NCBI GenBank assembly: GCA_025349905.2
Contig: MU625013.1
Location: 1-14,187, forward strand
Source: Blastocladiella britannica
Lineage: Eukaryota > Blastocladiomycota > Blastocladiomycetes > Blastocladiales > Blastocladiaceae
Length of the DNA: 14,187 bases
Direction of reading: 5' to 3'
Part shown: piece after piece, positions 1 through 9,156 of the stretch
Layout: each line of letters opens with the position of its first letter
Position numbering within the stretch: position 1 is the first letter of the stretch
The notes under the pieces: generated by a model
Database searches by the model: none
Told to the model about the DNA's origin: nothing
The model's input: the letters and a program-made list of their open reading frames with translations, nothing else
Position numbers and translations under genes: made by a program

Positions 1-1
1 C

Positions 2-94
2 CCGCTGGCGCTCATCATTCCGTTCCTGGACGAGTTGCGCAAGTTGCGCGTGCGCACTGCTCCCGATTCGCTCCTGGCTCGTATTGCCTGGTGA
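2..94 (+). CDS. 3' end of an unidentified protein gene (partial)
   Basis: An open frame runs from base 2 to a TGA at 92-94. It encodes about 30 residues rich in Leu, Ile and Arg (starting PLALIIPFLDELRKL and ending LLARIAW). Most codons end in G or C, like the confirmed genes here, and AT-rich non-coding sequence begins right after the stop. That change in composition is the main support. The gene lies largely outside the window. The visible tail looks like an amphipathic helix but is too short to identify. It converges on the SPEF2 gene, with 151 bp between the two stop codons. Confidence 0.5.
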   Translation, partial: PLALIIPFLDELRKLRVRTAPDSLLARIAW

Positions 95-245
95 TCCTAT
101 GTTCGTTTCGGTGTATTGTTTTTTTTCCTTTCCCGCCAATACTTGTTTAAACAAGGATATAATACTCTACATCCCAATGTCAATTCGGAGCTGATTTACT
201 GGCAGGAGCAGGAAGCAAAACGAAAAGTAGTCATAAAATGGCAAT
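95..245. other. Convergent intergenic spacer
   Basis: This short AT-rich spacer separates the left-edge gene (+) from SPEF2 (-). It must hold both 3' UTRs and both polyadenylation regions. A T-run near 118-127 and the AT-rich stretch near 158-172 could serve as 3'-end signals for the two strands. No canonical AATAAA is visible. I see no gene in it. Confidence 0.4.
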
Positions 246-3200
246 TCATTCGGAACCTTGGTGCACAGCCGTGATCCGACTGCTGGGATCGGGAGCCACC
301 GTCAGTGCTGCATAGTCGACACCAAACCGTTGTCCATCGAGCAGCAGCTGATTGGCGAGCTTGAGTTCCAGCTCGATCGCCTGCTTGATGACCATCACCA
401 CCTCCTTGATGGCGTTCATTTCCCCACGGTACGCGCTGCCCACGCAGTCGTCGAGGTACGTGAACACTTCGAGTGCGCGCACCCGCAGCTCGCGCAAGTG
501 CTCGCACCCGAGATCCAGAATGCGCGCCAGTCGTGTCCGCAACACCGCTTCCTCGGCCTGTAGTGCCGCCAGGTGCTCGGCCTGCAACTCCACGTCGGTC
601 TTTTCTTCCAGTACCGAGATTGGGATCAGCGGCACCGCTCCCGCTGCTGTAGCGCCGCCCTTGGCTGGTGCCGCGGCCGCGCCACCACCACCACCAGCGC
701 CGCCGCCACCGCGCGCAGTCGGCTGCACCATGGTGGACCCGCCACTGTTGGTCTGCTGCTGCAATAGCTGCTGTTGTTGCTGTTGCTGTTGGAACAAGAG
801 CTGCTGCTTGGCGACGGCGTCCCGGTGCGCGAGCGACCTCTTTTCTTCGTCGTCCTTCATGGTGTGGACAAATGCCAGAATTGCATCGTGCGCGCGAACA
901 AGGTCCGGGAACAGGAGTGCCAGGTCTTCGGCCGGAGCACAGTCCTGGCCAGTACCCGCAGCTCCGCCGGCGCCAGCGACAAATGAGGCGACACGTGGGA
1001 GCCCCACGGAGCTCCCGGCTGCCCCAGTGGCCGCTGGTAGCACCGAGAGCTTTGGGTTGACGCCTTCGGGTCCCTGAGCCGACGTTTGGCGGCGTGACTT
1101 GTTTGCGGCGGCGGCTCCCTCGGCCGTCAGCGGCTTCCCCGCACCGCCACTGCCACTGCCGCCGCTGCTACCGACGCCGCCAGACTTGGTGGACGACGCC
1201 GACTGCACGTCGCGCTTGATGTTGAACATGGACGGAGAGAATCCGAGCAAATTGTCGTCCTTGCCTGCGCCGGCGGCGCCGCCGCTTGTGGTGATTGCCG
1301 GCTTGGGAACCGTGAACGAGCGCACGGGCGCCTCGTCGATCAAGATGCGCTGCATATCCCGCGCATAGTCAAACAGCAGCTGCCGGGTGGCCAGGAACCG
1401 GTCCACCTCGCACTGCATCATGGCAATGTACACGTCGAGGATCATCATGTAGTGCTCCTCGACGTAACGCGAGGTGATGATGGCGGTGCGTTCGGTCTCG
1501 GCCTGCTCTTTGCGCTCGTCCGAAATAGCCCACAGCTTGTCGCGCATGTCCTCGGCGCGGTGGTGCAGCTCGGCCTTCACGTCCATGTCGCCGCGCATGT
1601 CATCGGACAGCCCGTTAAAGTCGTCTTGGAATGCCCGCAGCACGTCCTGCTTGCAGTCGGGCCGGGTCACAAACCGCTCAAAGTGCCGCTTCACGTCGTG
1701 GAAATAAAACATGAGCGTTTCGCGCTCGCGCCGAAGCGCTCGAAACAGATACTTCATGGCGTTGGTGAAGGTGGTTTCGATGACCGCCCATTCGTCCGCC
1801 AGGACAAACAAGAGGCGCGTCGAGGGCCCAGCGCGCTTTTTCTCGGGCTGGGCGAGGGCCTCCAGTGCCGCCGCCTTGGCTGCATCAACAGTGTTCCGGG
1901 TTTTGGCCGAGCTCGTGCGCGATTTCGCCGATGGCGTTCGTGAGCCGGATGCAGGCCCTTTCTTTTCCTCGCTTGGCTTGATCGGTGCCACCGCTGCTAA
2001 TGCTGTTGCCGTCGCCGCTGCCGCTGTTGCTGCTGCTGCTGACGCAAGGGCACCATCCTTTGCATCTTGACCCGAGGCGCCAGCAGACGGGGACATGGGC
2101 ACCGCCATCTGAAGCACATTAGGCTGCGACCCAGCGGCAAGGGATGATTGAACGGTCGCTGCTGCCGTTGTCGCTGCTGCGGGTGTCGCTGCGGACGTGG
2201 GACGAACCGTCTTTTCCTGCTGCGCCAGCATCGCCTCGTCCAGCTTGATCTTTTTGGCGCGCAGGTCGCTAACGATGCGGTCAATTCCGGTCCAAGTCAC
2301 GTCCGGCGCGGTGTTGGCATCGAGAATATTGAGGTTGTTGAAGCGCGTGTACCATTCGAGGATCTTGGGCTCCTCGTCCTCGAACGCCTTGATCTTGAGG
2401 TGCAGCTGTGCCTCGCCGGTCGGGTCGGCCGGCTCAATGCGTTCCTGTGAAATATGGTGTTACTTCCCAATTAAATGCAAATAAAAAGGAACACGAACGA
2501 ACCATGATCGACATGGGCGGCGGGGCGTATTCGATATGGTACTCGCTCCCGCTCATGGGATCGACGCGGCGCCCGGCTGACCGCTTAAACGCCACCTCAT
2601 TGTCCATCTTCATCACCAGCACCGCGTCCAGGCAACACAGCGGCATCGGGCCCGTGCCCTCGCCAGTTCCAAGCTCCGGCGCCAGCATGGACCGGCGCTT
2701 GGCCGCATTGGCCTCGGCCATGCGCGTCGCGAGGATATTCATGTTAGAATTGCCGAGTTTGGGACCGGCTATGCCGCCGCCGACGACAAGTCCTCCTCCT
2801 CCTCCCGCCGCGCCACCACCGCTGGGAGCAGCGCCAGTAGGGGACGTGGACCGCTTGATGTTGCCCGGCGCCACAGGTTTGATTTCCTCGTACCCGGCGA
2901 GCTCCCTGTCCAGCAGCTCGGCCTGTGCCCGCGTCCGTGGGAACCCCACCAGAATCCACCCGGTCGGTGTCTGAATGGGCGGCGTCGACGGGAACCCCAT
3001 ATTGGTCCCAGGCGTCCCTGCTGTGCCCGTGAGAGCAGTGCGCGGGGCAGACGATGATGAAGCTGGAGACACCCCCATAGCTGCGGTTCCTCCCGTCATT
3101 GTCGGCGAGTTGGGTCGCGGGGCCGAACCGGAATTCCCAGCCGCTGGGGATGCAGGTGACCGCAGCAGACTTGACAGGCTGCCCTGGCCCTGTGCTGCTG

Positions 3201-5131
3201 CTCCCAGTGTCATGGAGCTGCCGTTGACAACCCCCACCATTCCAGAACCCGCTACCGTCGCCCCGACCGCCAATGCCATCCCGGACGGCGCCACTGCAGT
3301 CCCTGCTGAAAGCATAGCCGACGGCGGCGACACATTTGTGGAACTTCCCGAAGCGAGCTGGCGAACGCGGTACGCTACCAGCGCCACCAACGTCTCGTCA
3401 TCGACCTGCCCGCCCGCGACCAGGGCCGCGCGCGCCTTGTTCCCTAGCGCCACCAATTTTGCGTCCCAATGCGTCCCGGGCATTTTGCTCGCGTTGGCGG
3501 CAATTTGGACCGCCCGGTCAACCAGGTGCGCGGGAATGATGACCGAAATCCGGAAGATGGACGCCAGCCTGAATGCACTGGCGGTCTTGCCGGCCATCGG
3601 CTTGCCCAACAAACACAGTTTCAGCGGAAGTACTGGTAAGGGGTCGCGCGGTGGAGGCGGGTCCAGCGATAGGGCAAATGTCAGGATATGCGAGACAATG
3701 TTGCCGAGCGTTGCGTTTGGTTCTACGTTGCTGTTTTGTTGAAATGCATGTCAGAATCAATCGTTCATAGTCAAAGGTAGAAAAGGGCGTACCCACGGCG
3801 ATAAGCCCAGCCCTCACGGCCCTCGAGGTACTGGCCAAACTCGGCCTCGTCGAGCAACGCAATGGTCCTCTCGTCTGGAGCTCCGCCGTTGGAAACAGAG
3901 GCAGCAGAGAGCCGATCCGGGTCCACGTCCACGATCTGCGCCAATTGCATCGGCTCCACATCGACCGGAATCGCGTCCTTGGTCGGGTCCGTGAGGTACT
4001 TGAGTCCGACGGGCTTGGCATGCACAAAAAGTACCTTCCATTCGCGTAGCAGCGAGTCTGGGAGCATGCCGTCGTTGATCTTCATGTAATCGACGACTTT
4101 GAACGAGAGGTAGAGCAAGTCGTCCATGATGGACCGGCACATGGCCGCGTGCCGGTCGGCGCGCTCGCGGTTGCGCTGGTCCACCAGGCTCGAGTACTGC
4201 ATGTGCAAAAGTGCGGTTTGCGCGTCGTAGTCGGACCGGTGGCGGTCGGCGGCCTCGGCCTCGCGCAGCAACGCGTCGGCGTAGTCGCGCTCGCGCTGCT
4301 CGGCGTACTGCTGCTCGCGGAACGCCCGGTTGCGCGTCATCACCGCCTTTTCATTGCGCACCGCTTGCAGTTGCCGGGTGATCCGGCGCTCGTGCGTCGA
4401 TTGCCGCGAGAGGCGGGCAAGTAACGACGCCTCGGCTTCGGCCTCGAGCCGCTCGGATTGCTGCCGCTGGTGCTGGAGAAACGCCTTGCGGCGCTCTCGG
4501 TCGCGCTCGAGCCGGAGGAGCTCTTCCTCCTCTTTCCGCGTCTATTTTCATTTTTTTAGTCAATGGGAAAATACAATGGGAAAGCGTTGAAAAAACATAC
4601 ACGAATGCGACTGGCATAGTCTGCTGACTCGCGCGCAAGTTTCTCGGACGGAAACTCGGCCTGGAGCAGCTGCAGGTGCGTAGCATGGTCGAGGGGCACT
4701 CGCACCGCCAGAAACGATTGCACTTCGGCTGCCGGCACCTCGCGGGGCGCCGGCGGCTTGGGCAGCGCCGCAATGGCCTTGCGAGTCGGGCTCGGTGGTT
4801 CGATTACATCTATTACTTCGTGGTCAAATGCATCGTTTGTGGCCGCAGTGAGTGCCGATACAGCTGCTGCTGCTGCTGCTGCTGACGATGATCCTGCTGA
4901 TCCGGGCTTGAGAGGCGACAATTTACTCGACCCAGTGGCACCACCGCTGGGGACTGCGCGGCGGGCCTCAAACTCGTCAATGGCTGACAGCGGATCGAGC
5001 GGGGAGAGAGACCGCGCCATTGGATTGTAGGATCCTGCTCGCTTTGCATTATTGCTGCCCCCGAGGGTTGGAAGCGAGATGCGTCCGCCACCATGACCGC
5101 GCGTCGGGTGTCTGGGTACGTGACCGGGCAT
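246..5131 (-). CDS. SPEF2: SPEF2/CPC1 homologue, axonemal central-pair protein with adenylate-kinase domain
   Basis: Exons on the minus strand are 5131-4601, 4541-3793, 3730-2503 and 2444-246. Their sum is 4,707 nt, or 1,568 aa plus TGA, and all joins keep frame. Residues ~165-380 form a charged coiled coil whose ERRITRQL, NRAFREQQ and LLREWKVLFVHAKP segments match SPEF2. An adenylate-kinase domain follows: Walker A GKPMAGKT (468-475), GFPRT (689-693) and a lid-like GRRVDPMSG...YH near 813-825. Helical SPEF2 blocks lie at ~1047-1203 and ~1452-1555, separated by Gly/Ala linkers and a polyGln tract. Family knowledge: SPEF2 (CPC1 in Chlamydomonas) belongs to the C1b projection of the central pair and is needed for normal beating. 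The start at 5131 is the only sensible ATG before the conserved region; the in-frame ATG at 5227 would add a hydrophobic, AT-rich leader. Oddities are the lack of an N-terminal CH domain and large insertions within the kinase domain. Family assignment is firm; the exact N-terminus is not. Confidence 0.92.
753..791 (-). repeat. CAG/CAA repeat encoding polyglutamine in SPEF2
   Basis: On the coding strand this tract reads mixed CAA and CAG codons. It gives eight consecutive Gln, then LL, then three more Gln. It sits in the disordered linker between the two conserved helical blocks of SPEF2, next to a Gly/Ala tract encoded around 650-720. The reading frame stays open throughout. Confidence 0.8.
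2445..2502 (-). other. SPEF2 intron 3 (58 nt)
   Basis: The donor is GTTCGT and the acceptor TTTCACAG. Removing it joins the codons for SIM to ERIEPAD in phase 0 and restores the adenylate-kinase lid region. The other SPEF2 introns are 3731-3792 (62 nt, donor GTACGC, phase 2) and 4542-4600 (59 nt, donor GTATGT, phase 0). The GTTCGT donor, with T at position 3, is unusual but recurs at RRP12 intron 1. Confidence 0.85.
4864..4884 (-). repeat. Seven-unit CTG/CAG microsatellite encoding polyalanine in SPEF2
   Basis: Seven perfect CTG units on the plus strand read on the SPEF2 strand as GCA/GCT codons, giving a run of seven alanines after three serines. They lie in the low-complexity N-terminal segment of exon 1. 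A change by whole units would alter only the length of the alanine run. Confidence 0.85.
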
Positions 5132-5274
5132 TATTCGATTTTGACCAGGTTTGACGGTGTAATGGCAAAAAGTATTTGGATTCTTGATGGGAAATAGGAA
5201 CACAGAAAAGAGGGAGCCGAATTTCACATTGCATAAAAAAATAGTCGTGCTGATAAAAATTAATGGGACAAGGA
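5132..5274 (-). promoter_or_regulatory. SPEF2 5' region and 3' UTR of the upstream gene
   Basis: These 143 bp lie between the stop codon of the disordered-protein gene and the SPEF2 start, both on the minus strand. The stretch is AT-rich compared with its flanks. It must hold the polyadenylation region of the upstream gene and the SPEF2 promoter and leader. No clear TATA box, splice acceptor or additional coding exon is visible. This argues against a missed SPEF2 exon here. Confidence 0.45.
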
Positions 5275-7666
5275 CTACCGACGCCTCCCAGCACTGGCTC
5301 CGGTCCCGGGCGCACGCAAGCCCGTTGATGGGGGAACCAACCCGGGGCCCGGCAAGCGCGAGCTGATACTGGACGGCGCCGGCAGCCCTCCACCAAACGA
5401 GCTGGGTCGCTGCAAACTTGACACGCCCGAGGCAGGACGAAGCGCACTTTGAGAAGTAGGCGCAGCACGAGAGCCCAGTGGCGCGGCATGGCTGCCAGGA
5501 GCACGCATGCCCGATGGCGCCATCAGCCCTGCTGGCGACCCCGCCCGTGCTCCAGCCACTTCAGCCGTCATTGGGCCGCGCAAGTTGGAGGCCGAAGTCG
5601 AGGGTGCCAGACGCGACACTTGCGACGGAGCTGGCAGCCCTCCTGCCGGCGCCTTGAACGATGGTTGACGCCGAACACTGCCGGTTGGCATGTCAGCGCT
5701 TCCCGTCGGGAGCTGAGCGAGAATAGACGGTGGCGTGGTGGTCGTGGTGGTCGTCTTTCGAGTCGCGACGCCATAGGACGTCGTTGAGGAGGTCACTGGC
5801 AAGGTCGCGGTGCGGATCGCCGACGTCGTCTTTGGTGACCCTTTCAAGCCGCTGCTGACGGAAGCCGAGCTGCGGGCGGACATGGCCGACAATGGCCGCG
5901 ACGTCCCGCCACCAACTGAAGAGACAACCGATGGCGGGCGAGGGTCAAGGCGGATCCCGGCCGCGGCACCGGCCATGGCCGAGACGCGCACCGGCGCCGG
6001 GCTGTGCACAAATATGTCATAGTCATCATTGTAGCCCTGGCCGTTGCGCACCGGCGTCAGAGTCGGCTTGCGGAGTGAGGACGACGACGGTGCAGCGGGG
6101 GCGGGTGCCGGCATCGTCCAGGTTGCAGGGGTCGGCGCCAGTGAGCTGGTGCGAGTGGTACCGGGCACCGCCGAGGAGGACCCTGGTGTCGAGGCGCGGG
6201 TCGGGGTCGATGCCGTTGCTGCGGTGACTGCAGCGGGCGTGAACGGCGAGGTGGCGAATCCGGTGGCCAAATCGCGCATCGACGCGCGGCGCTGGACCCC
6301 TTGCAAATCTGCGCGTGGACCTCCGGCAGCCATGCCGGAAATGCGGCGTGCAGATGCGGCCGAGGGAGCGGGCGAGTGGTGCTGTTGTTGTTGGCGCTGA
6401 GAAAAGCTCATTCCTGAGGTTGGGGCGGCCATGGCCTCGTCGGCACCACCACCACCACCGCCATTGCTGCGGATACTGCTGCTCCGAGCCAAGCTTGACG
6501 ACGACGGCGTGGCAGTCGCCGGTGTAGGTGTCGACATGCGGGGTAGCAAATCGGCATCCGACGCATGGTCGAACGAGTGGAGCATGGGCGCGGTCCCCGA
6601 CGACTCGGCCACCGAGGGCAGCGGCGGCGCATTTTTGATGCGGGCAAGACGCTGTCGAATGGCGTCGAGCGTCGGCAGGCTGCCGGCACCAGACGGCGGT
6701 ACCGCTGCTGCGGACAAAGATGACGACGACAGAGCGGAAGTTGTCAAAGAGTGACGGGAGGCCGTAGTCGTGGCACCGTTGCCGCTGCCAGTGCTCCCAG
6801 CATAGGTGGATCGCGACTCGCGTCGGTGCGAGGAGGACGATACTCCAGGAGGAGGCGACACCCGTCCACGTCCGTTGGCTGTAGAAGCGGACGACGCGGC
6901 AGAGAGGCGCGAGATGCGGGCCAGATCGCCGGGAACGATGGTGGTGTCGGCATCGTCGTTGTACTCGTTGCTGCTTCCGTCGTCGTTGTCACTGTAGTGC
7001 TCGTTGTGTTCATTGTGGTCCCACTGGTCAGCGGCGGCCTTTACCGTGGACGGCAGGGGCATGGGCAGATCCAAGTCCGAGTCCGAGTCGTCTCCGGGCT
7101 GCCAGGCCATAAAGAACGGAAGGTTGCCGCTGCCATCGTGACCGTCTTCGTCGTCAGTACCGGGCATGATGGTGCGGTCGCCGTCGTCGTGCTCGCTAGC
7201 GCTGTCGTCGTCGTAGCGTTGCTGTTGGCCAGCTGCATATGCACACCACAAAGTCAGCCATATATGAAAAAACAATAACAGTCCAAGAAATATTACCATG
7301 CTGATGCTGGCGGTGGTGGCTGTGGCGACGCGCACTGCCCTCGGCCGCGGCCGACGCCAGGATCCGGTGGGCTCGGTCCAGGGGCAGAGGCGCATGGTGC
7401 AGGTCGCCAGTCAGGTCCAGATCCGAGTCACGCAGGTCCGAGTCCAGGTCGAGTTCTGCGCGCAGCGAGTCGAGGGTCAGGGTCTGCAGGTTAAAGTCGG
7501 TGGCGGCGGAAGTTGGGTCCGACTCGGCCTGGGCCATGAGCGAGTCAAAGAGGCCCAGCGACTCTCGGCGGGGGTTGCCATTGGCGCCATTCACTTGAGA
7601 AGCAGTCCGTCCAAATGAGAGGCGCGCCGACACTGCCGATCGCCGTGAAGATATTGAGGTGTCCAT
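5275..7666 (-). CDS. Hypothetical, mostly disordered Ser/Pro/Ala-rich protein
   Basis: Two exons, 7666-7297 and 7232-5275, give 2,328 nt or 775 aa plus TAG. The split GCT alanine codon at residue 124 fits the join exactly. The N-terminus is basic and Ser-rich (SRRSAVSARLSFGR) and contains a possible helix ending in LDLDSDLRDSDLDL. Residues ~130-220 are very acidic (Asp, Asn, Ser). The rest is basic Ser/Thr/Pro/Ala-rich, with one helix-like segment near 309-325 (LPTLDAIRQRLARIKN). The C-terminus repeats GGLPAPS and carries an SRLP motif before ending GRRR. I recognise no family. The acidic-then-basic layout and the [ST]x[IL]P-like motif would suit a cytoskeletal or microtubule-associated protein, but that is a guess. 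An ATG at 7732 would add 22 residues. I prefer 7666 because the extra part reads through a pyrimidine/A-rich leader. The gene is divergent from DCC1 and upstream of SPEF2. Confidence 0.75.
7233..7296 (-). other. Intron of the disordered-protein gene (64 nt)
   Basis: The donor is GTAATA, there is a CTGAC branch-like site, and the acceptor is GCATATGCAG. Splicing joins HRQHQH to AGQQQRYDDD in phase 1. Left unspliced, this stretch would encode an artefactual hydrophobic segment that looks like a membrane helix. That segment should not be annotated as part of the protein. Confidence 0.8.
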
Positions 7667-7776
7667 TCCTGTTTTTTTTTGCTTTTTGCCTGGAAAGAGG
7701 GAGGCCTCCTTTCTCACTCGACCAACGCCCATCTCATCGTCTGATCAAGGATTGAGACCGACGCTATTAGTAAAGA
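7667..7776. promoter_or_regulatory. Shared divergent promoter, disordered-protein gene and DCC1
   Basis: Only 110 bp separate the two start codons. The interval contains a T-run (7671-7680), a purine/pyrimidine-rich middle and CTCATCGT at 7733-7740, which is one base off the PAC core. No TATA box is visible for either gene. If the left gene starts at the alternative ATG at 7732, the gap shrinks to 44 bp. Confidence 0.5.
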
Positions 7777-9156
7777 ATGGCCAGCAAAATCTACTTTGCC
7801 ACCGACTACGCGCCGTCGACCGACGCCTTTCGCCTGCTGGAGATCCCGCCCGACCTCGAGCGACTCTTTGTTGCCGCTGCCAGCTCCTCTATTGACGAAC
7901 AAGAACCACTAGTCTTTCGCGGTCCAATGACAACCACCACGTTGGCCTCCGACTCGGCACCTTCCTCTGCCCCGCGCGAGTCTGGCGCCACTTTGCACAC
8001 CTCCTCCGCCACCTATTCGGTCCGCGAGGTCAACACCTCCAACACGCTGCTGGTATGCGGCAAAGTTGCCGCCGACGAGTGGCGCGTCGCCCACACCACA
8101 GGTAACTACATGGAACCGGCACCAGTACCGCCGCCGCGTCTCGCCGAATCGTTGCACTCGTTGCTGGCTGGCACCGAAGCCGAGGACGATGCTGCCTTCT
8201 CACCTGCTGCTTCGCACTCTGCCACAACCCCTACCTGGAAGCGCGTCACGCGTGCCTATTTGCTGGACAATGTGCAGGCGAGTCCCGACGAGCTGGATCG
8301 CGAGCTGGCGCGCATGAACGCTGTCTCTGTTGATGGTAACCAGATGTTCTTTTTATTGGAAGGGGAAAGATACTGACAACCATTCAAATAAAGGCTACAT
8401 CCGGCTCTTGACACTGTCCTACGTGCGTGATGTGCTGACGCTTCTGGTGGCCACTGCGATGGCCCTGGAAATGGACCTGGACGCGCTCTCGTGCAATGCC
8501 ATGGCCCAGCAGCTTGTCGATGACGGAGTTCCGGCGATCGTCACCTCGCAGCTCTTGTATCGGTACTCTACCGCCTCTCGGCCCGACCATGGCGACACGG
8601 TGGTGACTTTGGCCATCGCCGACCAGATCCCTGCCGTCTATGGTGAGTGCATTCTCGCGCGTCTTGGGGTGTGTATATTGAGTGTTTTTTTATTGGAAGA
8701 CAGAATGAAAACTCACCCCTATCGTATCAGGTATGCGGATCCATGCTCCTGAGCGACTTTGAACGCGAATGGCAAGCGTCCGTCCCCGAACCGCTCCTGT
8801 GCGACTTGAAGCACCTCGAAGTGCGTTATGTCCTTCTTTCATGATTTCACACTCGATCACTGATAAAAAGATGGCAGAGCATGACAGTGATCCACGCCAG
8901 TTCGCCGGTTGCTCCGCGGTTCATCTATTACATGCCCCTTGGCGAACTCCCAGGCACCGTTCCCGAGCGGCTCAAGGTCCTCTTTGGTTTGCGCGACACG
9001 TGGCCCCGGCCCGACCTCCTGCGGCTGGTCCGCGACCTCACCCTGGACGGATCAGACAAGGCCGGCGACTCGCTGCTGGTGAAACATGCGCGTCTCATCA
9101 AAACGGGTGGAACAGTGGTGTTTGGGCCGCGGCCGGATATGGGCACGCGTCGTTAA
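7777..9156 (+). CDS. DSCC1: DCC1, sister-chromatid cohesion protein (Ctf18-RFC subunit)
   Basis: Exons are 7777-8335, 8394-8668, 8731-8820 and 8878-9156. They total 1,203 nt, or 400 aa plus TAA; human DCC1 is about 393 aa. Family features in order are an N-terminal FRLLEIPPDL, the YSVREVNTSNTLLV strand pair, LDNVQASPDELDREL, GYIRLLTLSYVRDVL, FEREWQASVP, and a C-terminal winged-helix part with PERLKVLFGLRDTW. Family knowledge: DCC1 binds Ctf8 and Ctf18, and this module tethers the alternative clamp loader to DNA polymerase epsilon, supporting cohesion and PCNA loading in the nucleus. Intron 2 has two possible donors. The GTGTGT donor at 8669 keeps frame, has the genome's usual length and preserves an ungapped match to the family. 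The stronger-looking GTGAGT at 8643 leads to an early stop. The gene is divergent from the disordered-protein gene and 196 bp upstream of RRP12. Confidence 0.92.
8669..8730 (+). other. DCC1 intron 2 with a competing upstream donor
   Basis: The 62-nt intron runs from GTGTGT at 8669 to TATCAG at 8730, phase 0. An alternative donor GTGAGT lies 26 nt upstream at 8643. Used with the same acceptor it shifts frame and stops at TGA 8760-8762. The other DCC1 introns are 8336-8393 (58 nt, branch TACTGAC, acceptor AAAG) and 8821-8877 (57 nt, branch CACTGAT, acceptor GGCAG). Confidence 0.7.

Noticed and set aside
2975..3742. 255-codon open frame on the plus strand opposite SPEF2 exon 3
   Set aside because: It mirrors the adenylate-kinase exon and runs through a SPEF2 intron-exon border. 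The composition is Ala/Pro/Gly-rich, as expected for a shadow frame.
5132..5227. N-terminal extension of SPEF2 from an ATG at 5227
   Set aside because: The extra 32 residues are AT-rich in codon use and Phe/Asn/Lys-rich, unlike the adjoining exon. They look like translated leader.
7233..7395. Apparent membrane segment at the start of the long frame of the disordered-protein gene
   Set aside because: The hydrophobic stretch is translated intron. GTAATA...GCAG splicing removes it and joins the real exons in frame.
9145..9150. ACGCGT (MluI cell-cycle box) next to the DCC1 stop
   Set aside because: It is inside the last codons of DCC1 rather than in its promoter. A six-base GC-rich string is expected by chance here.
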